Below are positions 58,629 through 64,000 of a stretch of 64,000 bases of DNA, piece after piece. A program made the position numbers and the translations under genes. Origin of the DNA: Micromonospora rubida (lineage in GTDB: Bacteria; Actinomycetota; Actinomycetes; Mycobacteriales; Micromonosporaceae); NCBI RefSeq assembly GCF_009908295.1, contig NZ_JAAALO010000002.1:781490-845489 (forward strand), given 5' to 3'. A model generated the notes under the pieces. That model had not been told where the DNA came from. It ran no database searches and was given only the letters and a program-made list of their open reading frames with translations. Numbering within the stretch: the first letter of the stretch is position 1; each line of letters begins with the position of its first letter.

Positions 58629-59633
58629 GTGCGGGCCTCTCGGTTGATCTCGTTGGTGCTGTTGCTCCAGTCCCGGGAGACGATGACGGCCGCCGAGCTG
58701 GCCCGGGAGCTGGAGGTCTCCGAGCGGACCGTGTACCGGGACGTGCTGGCGCTCTCCGCCGCCGGGGTGCCGGTCTACGCCGACCGGGGGCGGGCCGGCG
58801 GGTACCGGCTGCTCGGCGGTTACCGGACCCGGCTGACCGGGCTCACCCGCGACGAGGCGGAGGCGCTCTTCCTGGCCGGGCTGCCCGGCCCGGCCGGGGA
58901 CCTGGGGCTGGCCGACGCGGTCGCCTCCGCCGAGCTGAAGGTGCTGGCCGCGCTGCCGCCCGCACTGCGCGACGCGCCGGCCCGCGTCGGGCAGCGGTTC
59001 CACCTGGACGTGCCGGGCTGGTTCCGGGACGCGACGCCGCCGCCATGGCTGGCCGAGCTGGCCCGGGCGGTGTGGCGGGACCGGGTCGTCGAGCTGCGCT
59101 ACCGGCGCGGCGAGCGGGAGGTCGTCCGGCGGCTGGAGCCGTACGGGCTGGTGCTCAAGAGCGGGGTCTGGTATCTGGTCGCCCGGGTCGGCGACGCCAC
59201 CCGGACGTACCGGGTGGACCGGGTGGTCGGCGTGCTGACGGCCGAGGAGGCGTTCGCCCGGGACGAGGGCTTCGACCTGGGCGGCCACTGGCAGGATCAG
59301 GCCGAGGCGTTCCTGCGGAGCATGCAGCGGGCCGAGGTCGGCGTCCGGCTCAGCCCCGCCGGCCTGCGCGCGCTCCGCCGGGCCCCGGAGGCCCCCTTCG
59401 GGTACGCCGAGGCGACCCGCGCCGCCGGCGAGCCCGACGGGCAGGGCTGGGTGGTCACCCGGCTGCCCGTCGAGTCCGTCGAGGTGGCGTACGAGTTGCT
59501 GATGCGGCTCGGGCCGGAGGTGGAGGTGCTCGACCCGCCCGAGCTGCGGGAGCGGGTGGCCGACGCCGCCGCCCGGCTCGCCGCGCTGTACGGCGGGCCG
59601 GGGTCCGGCTCGCCGCTGAAGACAGACCCCTGA
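58629..59633 (+). CDS. WYL-domain transcriptional regulator
   Basis: The 334-aa regulator has an N-terminal helix-turn-helix (LLLQSRETMTAAELARELEV, SERTVYRDVLALSAAGVPVY), a WYL domain (RRLEPYGLVLKSGVWYLVAR, TRTYRVDRVVGV) and a WCX tail (VEVAYELLMRLGPEVEVLDP). It is the second of this type in the window. Divergent from the EI24-macro pair with only 64 bp between, it may control them. GTG 58629 is chosen; CACAAT ends 6 bp upstream. Confidence 0.92.
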   Translation: MRASRLISLVLLLQSRETMTAAELARELEVSERTVYRDVLALSAAGVPVYADRGRAGGYRLLGGYRTRLTGLTRDEAEALFLAGLPGPAGDLGLADAVASAELKVLAALPPALRDAPARVGQRFHLDVPGWFRDATPPPWLAELARAVWRDRVVELRYRRGEREVVRRLEPYGLVLKSGVWYLVARVGDATRTYRVDRVVGVLTAEEAFARDEGFDLGGHWQDQAEAFLRSMQRAEVGVRLSPAGLRALRRAPEAPFGYAEATRAAGEPDGQGWVVTRLPVESVEVAYELLMRLGPEVEVLDPPELRERVADAAARLAALYGGPGSGSPLKTDP

Positions 59634-59696
59634 CAGCAATACCTGACAGCCGAAGTCCGGTTTCGCGGACGGGCGTCCTGCGGCATGCTCGGCGGC

Positions 59697-60392
59697 ATGC
59701 ACCTGCTGCTCTCCGGCATCGTCGGCTCGGTCGCGTACGGGCTGGCCCGGCCCGGGTCCGACGTCGACCGGATCGGGGTGTACGCCGCGCCGACGGTCGC
59801 CTTCCACGGGCTGCGCCCGCCCCGCGAGTCGGTGGTCACCACCGACCCGGACGTCACCCTGCACGAGGCCGGCAAGTACGCCCGGCTCGCGCTCAGCGGC
59901 AACCCGACCGCCACCGAGCTGATGTGGCTGCCCGACGACTGCTACGAGACCCGCACGGAGCTCGGCGACCGGCTGGTCGCCATCCGCTCGGCGTTCCTGA
60001 GCGCGCCCCGGATCCGAGACGCCTACCTGGGGTACGCCACCCAGCAGTTCCGCAAGCTGGCCTCGCGAGGCGACGGGACGTTCTCGGCCGACACCCGGCG
60101 TCGGACGGCCAAGCACGCCCGGCACCTGGCCCGGCTGGTGCACCAGGGCCGGCTGCTGTACGCCACCGGGATCCTGGAGATCCGGCTGGCCGACCCGGAG
60201 CGGTTCCGGGCGTTCGGCGACCGGGTGGCCGGCGGCGAGTTGGGCGAGGCGCGGGCCCTGCTCGCGGAGGCGGAACGGGACTTCGACACGATGCGCACTC
60301 CGCTGCCGGACCGGCCCGACGAGGCCACGGTCGAGCGCTGGCTGCTCGACGTGCGGGCAACTCACCTGCCGCCGGAGCTGTCCGGCCGCTGA
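59697..60392 (+). CDS. Nucleotidyltransferase-superfamily protein
   Basis: The 231-aa protein has the minimal nucleotidyltransferase signature GSVAYGLARPGSDVDRIGVY, with the two metal-binding Asp in SDVDR. Helical segments follow (TATELMWLP, RTAKHARHLARLVHQGRLL). This is the YcgL/DUF4269-like group of phage-related predicted nucleotidyltransferases; no target is known. ATG 59697 begins the conserved strand; ATG 59685 is an alternative 4 codons upstream. Confidence 0.87.
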   Translation: MHLLLSGIVGSVAYGLARPGSDVDRIGVYAAPTVAFHGLRPPRESVVTTDPDVTLHEAGKYARLALSGNPTATELMWLPDDCYETRTELGDRLVAIRSAFLSAPRIRDAYLGYATQQFRKLASRGDGTFSADTRRRTAKHARHLARLVHQGRLLYATGILEIRLADPERFRAFGDRVAGGELGEARALLAEAERDFDTMRTPLPDRPDEATVERWLLDVRATHLPPELSGR

Positions 60393-60506
60393 CCGCCGCT
60401 GACTGCCGCCGGCCGGTCGCCCCGACGCGAACCCGCCGAGGCTCTCACTTCGCAGGCGTCCGGGGCGACTCTGACGAGCTGGAGCTGGAGCGGCGAGGTC
60501 TGGTGT

Positions 60507-61388
60507 TCAGGGGCGGGCTGCGGCGTACAGGATGTCGCGCATGCCGGGCAGCGATTCCTGGCCCTCCCGCCAGACCAGCCGCAGGCTGAGATCCGGGAGC
60601 GGAAGGCCGAGTTGGACCAGGGTGCCGGAACGGAAGCTGTCGGCGACTGCGAACCGGGGTAGCAGCGAGATTCCGAGTCCGTGCTCGGCCCATGCGCGCA
60701 TCACCGGGACGCCTCCGACTTTGATCCGTTTGGGGCCGGGGCCGAGGATCTTGTTCCCGGCCATCCAGAACGAGCACTCGGGCACGTTGACCAGGAGCCG
60801 CTCGTGCTTCAGGTCATCGGGAGTCAGAGCGGTTCGGGCGGCGAGCGGGTGGGCGGGTGCGGATACCAGTGCGAGGGGGACCGGGTCGAGGTCGATGAAG
60901 GTGAGCGGTTCGGCGGGGGCGGGGAAGCCGAGTCCGCCGACGTCGTCGCCGGAGTCCAGCAACAGGGCGGCTTCGAGTCGTCCCTCGATCACGTCGGCAA
61001 GGAGTCCGTCGCGGGCGCGTTCGGAGTGGATCTCGACGTCGATGTCGGGCCGGCGTTCGGCAAATCGGGCGAGCACCTGGGGCACGTAGGAGCCGGCGAG
61101 CGTTTCCAGTGCGCCGAGCCGCAGCAGTTGCCGTTCGCCCCTGACGTCGCGGGTGGCCTGCTCGGCCTGGTCGAGCAGGGACCGCGCCCAGCCCCGCAAC
61201 CGCCGTCCGGCGGGGGTGAGTTCCATTCCCCTGGGGCCACGCGTGAACAGGACCACCCCGAGTGTCCCCTCAAGGGTCCGGATCTGCTGGGAGACGGACG
61301 AGGGGGCGAGATCGAGCGCGATGGCGGCGTCGGTGACGGTCCGATGCCGGACGACGGCCTCGAAGGTCTTGAGCTGGCGTAGCTGCAC
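60507..61388 (-). CDS. LysR-family transcriptional regulator
   Basis: The 293-aa regulator has an N-terminal winged helix (LRQLKTFEAVVRHRTVTDAA, LDLAPSSVSQQIRTLEGTLG) and a periplasmic-binding-like effector domain from about residue 90. It is divergent from a DHA2-type MFS exporter, with the near-symmetric GTTCGGAAATTCCGAAC between them, so it probably governs that exporter. Ligand unknown. Confidence 0.92.
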   Translation of the reverse strand: MQLRQLKTFEAVVRHRTVTDAAIALDLAPSSVSQQIRTLEGTLGVVLFTRGPRGMELTPAGRRLRGWARSLLDQAEQATRDVRGERQLLRLGALETLAGSYVPQVLARFAERRPDIDVEIHSERARDGLLADVIEGRLEAALLLDSGDDVGGLGFPAPAEPLTFIDLDPVPLALVSAPAHPLAARTALTPDDLKHERLLVNVPECSFWMAGNKILGPGPKRIKVGGVPVMRAWAEHGLGISLLPRFAVADSFRSGTLVQLGLPLPDLSLRLVWREGQESLPGMRDILYAAARP

Positions 61389-61409
61389 GGCGACCGCAAC
61401 GACGCCGAG

Positions 61410-61428
61410 CGTTCGGAAATTCCGAACG
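61410..61428. promoter_or_regulatory. LysR operator palindrome
   Basis: CGTTCGGAAATTCCGAACG is a perfect 19-bp palindrome centred on one A and contains the LysR-type T-N11-A core. It lies 22 bp from the LysR start and 94 bp from the MFS start. Confidence 0.75.
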
Positions 61429-61521
61429 GGACGTGCGGCTGTGGCGGTGGAGCCGCTGGCCTGCCGAAACGCACAGTGGGCGCGTCATCTTCCACCCTTG
61501 TCCTCGGGAGCTGTCTCCGAC

Positions 61522-62898
61522 ATGACCCTTGTGAATTCACCCCCGCCGGTGTCGGCGAACCCCTGGCTGGGGCGGGGGCGTGCCCGCGTGTTGGTGGGCG
61601 TCTCGCTGGGCTACTTCATGGTGCTGCTGGACATGACGGTGCTGTCGGTTGCCGAGCCCGATCTGGCGTCGTCCCTGCACACCTCGATGGCTGGACTGCA
61701 GTGGGCGACCACTGGCTACACCGTGGCGTTCGCCGCGCTGCTGCTGTCGGCGGGGGCGGCGGCGGACCGCTTCGGCGCCGAGCGGCTCTTCCGGGCCGGG
61801 ATCGCGGTCTTCACGCTGGCCTCCTTGCTCAGCGCGTTCGCCCCGGCGCTGTGGACCCTGGTCCTCCTGCGCGCGACCCTGGGGGTTGCCGGGGCGGCGT
61901 GTGTGCCCGCCTCGATGGCGATGATCGCCCAGCTCTACCCAGAACCGCCGGCGCGGGCGCGCGCGGTCTCGACGTGGGCCGCGATCAGCGGTGCGGCCGT
62001 TGCGGCGGGCCCGATTGCGGGCGGCGCCCTGGTCGGGGCGGCCGGATGGCGGTCGATCTTCCTGGTCAACGTGCCCATCGGCCTGGTGGTGCTGACGCTG
62101 ACGCTGGGCCGGGCGGTGGCCTGCCCGCGTAGTGAGCGCCGGATCGACTGGCCCGCCCAGTTGGCCGCCGCCGCGGTGCTGGCCTTGTTCACCGACGCGC
62201 TGATCGCTGCCGGTTCGCAGGCCTGGGCCCACGCCGCGTGGTCGTCGGCGGGGCTCGGGGTATCGGTGCTGGCGCTCTGCGGCCTGGAGCATCGCAGCCA
62301 GGCGCCGGTCTTGAACCGGACGCTGTTGCGGTCAGGTCAGGTGCGGGCCGGGCTGCTGGCCGCTGCGGCGGTGAACTTCGCGTTGACCGGGGGGCTGTTC
62401 GTGTTGCCGCTGCTGTTGCAGCAGGAGTGGCACCTGGGCCCGCTGCAGACCGGGCTGGCGTTCCTGCCGCTGACCATCCCCTTCGCCGCCAATCCGCCGT
62501 TCACGGGCAAGATCGTGGCGCGGGTGGGTCCTCGCCGTCCGATCCTGGCCGGTCTGGTGCTGCTGGCCGCCGGCGGCGCTGTGCTGGCCGGCACGGTCTT
62601 CGCCAACGAGAGCTATCCGTGGCTCGCGGTGGGGCTCCTGATGACCGGCTTCGGCGTCTCCTACGCCCTGCCGGCTCTGGTCACGGCCCTTGTCAGCGTC
62701 GCCCCGGCGGGTACGGCCGGCGCGGTGGGCGGCCTGCTCAACGCCGTACGCCAGGTCGGTGCCACCCTCGGCGTCGTCGTCATGGGTGCCGCCGTCGCCG
62801 CAGGCACTGGCTGGGCCCTGCTGGTGTCGGCCACGGTCTGCGTCATCGCCTGGGTCGTGTTCGCTCTCGCGCCGAATCAGTCCTGGCACCTCAAGTGA
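61522..62898 (+). CDS. DHA2 (EmrB/QacA) family MFS exporter
   Basis: The 458-aa permease has about 14 hydrophobic helices. The DHA2 signature LDMTVLSVAEPDLASSL is in helix 1 and the loop AAADRFGAERLF between helices 2 and 3. The motif-C region is AISGAAVAAGPIAGGALVGA. It likely exports a drug or toxic metabolite in exchange for protons. ATG 61522 has GGGAG 12 bp upstream. It is paired with the divergent LysR gene. Confidence 0.9.
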   Translation: MTLVNSPPPVSANPWLGRGRARVLVGVSLGYFMVLLDMTVLSVAEPDLASSLHTSMAGLQWATTGYTVAFAALLLSAGAAADRFGAERLFRAGIAVFTLASLLSAFAPALWTLVLLRATLGVAGAACVPASMAMIAQLYPEPPARARAVSTWAAISGAAVAAGPIAGGALVGAAGWRSIFLVNVPIGLVVLTLTLGRAVACPRSERRIDWPAQLAAAAVLALFTDALIAAGSQAWAHAAWSSAGLGVSVLALCGLEHRSQAPVLNRTLLRSGQVRAGLLAAAAVNFALTGGLFVLPLLLQQEWHLGPLQTGLAFLPLTIPFAANPPFTGKIVARVGPRRPILAGLVLLAAGGAVLAGTVFANESYPWLAVGLLMTGFGVSYALPALVTALVSVAPAGTAGAVGGLLNAVRQVGATLGVVVMGAAVAAGTGWALLVSATVCVIAWVVFALAPNQSWHLK

Positions 62899-62980
62899 GC
62901 CGGCCGGCCCGCCGGGGATTCGCCGCCACCGGCAGGTAGGACCGACCGCAGGCCGTGCCGGGTGGCGCCCTGACAGTCGG

Positions 62981-63868
62981 TCACCCGTTGAGGAACCCCG
63001 AGACGCGCTCCCGCAGGTCGGCGCGTTCCGACCAGAGCACGCCCGGGCGGTCGTACACGTGCAGGGTGGCCCGGGGCAGGGCGGCGGCGAGCTGCTCGGC
63101 GACCTCGACCGGATGCAGTTCGTCGCCCATGCAGGCGAGCACCAGGGCGGGGGCGTCCACCGCCGCCAGCGCCGCCCGGTCGTCGAGCGGGGCCTGGGCG
63201 GGCAGCCCGGCCAGGCCCGCCGCGAGGCCGTCGCGCAGGAGCTGATCCAACCGCTGCCGCAGGTACGCCCACCCGGCCGGGGTGTTGCGCACGGCGGGCG
63301 GCAGCTCCACCGCGACGACGTCGGCGACGGCCGAGGCGTCGCCGCTCTCGACCGCGTCGATCAGGTCGGCGATCCGGTCCCGGGCGACCTGGCTCCTCGG
63401 CCGGTCGAGCGCGGCCGGGAGGAAGAAGACCAGCCGCTCGAAGCGCTCCGGGCTCTCGGCCAGCAGCCGGCAGAGCGCGCCCGCGCCGAGGCTCGCCCCG
63501 AACGCCCGGGTGGCCCCGCCGAGGTCGGCGACGGCCCGCAGGTCACGGGCGAGATCCAGGTAGCTCCACGGGCCGGGCGGCGCGTCGGAGCGGCCGTGCC
63601 CCCGGAACTGGAAGAAGACCTTGCGGCCGGTGACCCCGCTGCCGAACGGGCGGGTGGTGGCGATGCCGTTGCCCAGCCCGTGCGCGAACACGGTGGCCGG
63701 GACGCCGACGCCGGTGACGAGTTGTTCGAGCCGGACCCCGTGCGGGGTGGTGACCAGCTCGGTCTCCGGCTCGGGCAGGGCGGGCCGGCCGGTACGCGGG
63801 GCGCCGGGGCCCGGCCCCCAGGTCCGTGGCCCGCCGTCCGGCGGCGGTGGCCAGCGGAACCCTCTCAC
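62981..63868 (-). CDS. Alpha/beta hydrolase
   Basis: The 295-aa hydrolase has oxyanion strand TVFAHGLGNGI, FQFRGHGRSDAP, nucleophile elbow FGASLGAGALCRLL (Ser about residue 146) and late acid/His regions ACMGDELHPVEVAEQL. The first 40 residues are Pro/Gly-rich. Substrate unknown. GTG 63868 overlaps the stop of the DUF2516 gene (GTGA), giving coupled translation. Confidence 0.88.
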   Translation of the reverse strand: MRGFRWPPPPDGGPRTWGPGPGAPRTGRPALPEPETELVTTPHGVRLEQLVTGVGVPATVFAHGLGNGIATTRPFGSGVTGRKVFFQFRGHGRSDAPPGPWSYLDLARDLRAVADLGGATRAFGASLGAGALCRLLAESPERFERLVFFLPAALDRPRSQVARDRIADLIDAVESGDASAVADVVAVELPPAVRNTPAGWAYLRQRLDQLLRDGLAAGLAGLPAQAPLDDRAALAAVDAPALVLACMGDELHPVEVAEQLAAALPRATLHVYDRPGVLWSERADLRERVSGFLNG

Positions 63869-64000
63869 CAGGACGACCCCCGGCCGTCGTGCAGGTCGCG
63901 CAGCCCGGCCCGGACGTCGAGCAGGTAGATCAGGGCCGCGGCGATGCCGATCAGGCCGAAGATGTTGAGCACGTCCTTGGTCAGCAGGGTGAGCACCAGG
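63865..64000 (-). CDS. DUF2516 family membrane protein, truncated by window edge
   Basis: Only the last 44 codons are in the window. They encode one transmembrane helix (VLNIFGLIGIAAALIYLLDV) followed by RAGLRDLHDGRGSSW, the typical DUF2516 ending (Rv0476 in M. tuberculosis). Function unknown. The stop overlaps the hydrolase start by 4 bp. Confidence 0.8.
   Translation of the reverse strand, partial: LVLTLLTKDVLNIFGLIGIAAALIYLLDVRAGLRDLHDGRGSSW

Overview
The window is GC-rich actinobacterial DNA, most likely Micromonosporaceae (Micromonospora-like). The grounds are the very high GC at third codon positions, GTG and TTG starts, a BldN-type developmental sigma factor, mycothiol biosynthesis (mshA) with a mycothiol-dependent-type enzyme, a Rex-controlled hem operon, and leaderless-looking promoters in front of many genes. 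The genus is inferred, not proven. No tRNA, rRNA or CRISPR array was seen.

Most of the window is a conserved chromosomal backbone. From memory of the M. tuberculosis map, the order hemB-hemD-hemC-hemA-glutaredoxin-HAD phosphatase-acyltransferase-epimerase-bS22-HTH-sugar phosphate isomerase-ppx-regX3-senX3-gpm-YbjN-mshA-SDR-murB-DUF2516 matches Rv0512 back to about Rv0476, read in reverse and interspersed with lineage-specific genes.

Layout. 0-5.2 kb: a truncated lytic transglycosylase, a double GNAT and a large secreted nuclease. 5.2-7.5 kb: an accessory patch with an intact IS110-family element (with a candidate bridge RNA), an XRE regulator, two DnaA boxes and a 129-bp inverted-repeat element. 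7.5-13.4 kb: hemB, hemD/cobA, hemC, hemA and rex with a Rex operator. 13.6-18.1 kb: a NarL-type two-component pair, a HAD phosphatase, a glutaredoxin-like protein and a decayed acyl-CoA ligase. 18.4-25 kb: bldN, an RsbN-like anti-sigma candidate, a HAD-IB phosphatase, then an acyltransferase, an epimerase, bS22 and an excisionase-type HTH protein.

25.1-30.1 kb: an ArsR-type regulator plus MFS exporter cassette bracketed by 220-bp direct repeats of the 3' end of a VOC gene, followed by VOC, DinB and WYL-regulator genes. 30.1-37.4 kb: a membrane peptidase, proline dehydrogenase, a lipoprotein with a glutathionylspermidine-synthase-like enzyme, a CGNR regulator, a TIM-barrel isomerase, Ppx and a Cys-rich protein. 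37.4-41.2 kb: the phosphate-sensing system regX3/senX3 divergent from phoU with PHO-box-like repeats between, then gpmA. 41.3-51.4 kb: twin MFS exporters, a hairpin-rich gap, a histone-H1-like fusion protein, YbjN, mshA, an SDR, a methyltransferase, murB and an MDMPI-type enzyme.

51.5-55.5 kb: a beta-glucosidase and LacI operon with paired operators, RidA and a double GNAT. 55.5-57.1 kb: a cluster of small genes (two Cys-rich) divergent from a 71-aa GntR protein. 57.1-64 kb: a macro-domain protein, an EI24 membrane protein, a WYL regulator, a nucleotidyltransferase, a LysR/MFS pair, an alpha/beta hydrolase and a truncated DUF2516 gene.

The most interesting items are the IS110 candidate bridge RNA whose predicted loops match the insertion flank and the right end, the small-gene/GntR cluster, the VOC-flanked cassette, a translationally coupled small ORF ahead of bldN, the H1-like fusion, a ligase gene damaged in two places, and a family of 23-bp perfect hairpins at convergent gene ends.
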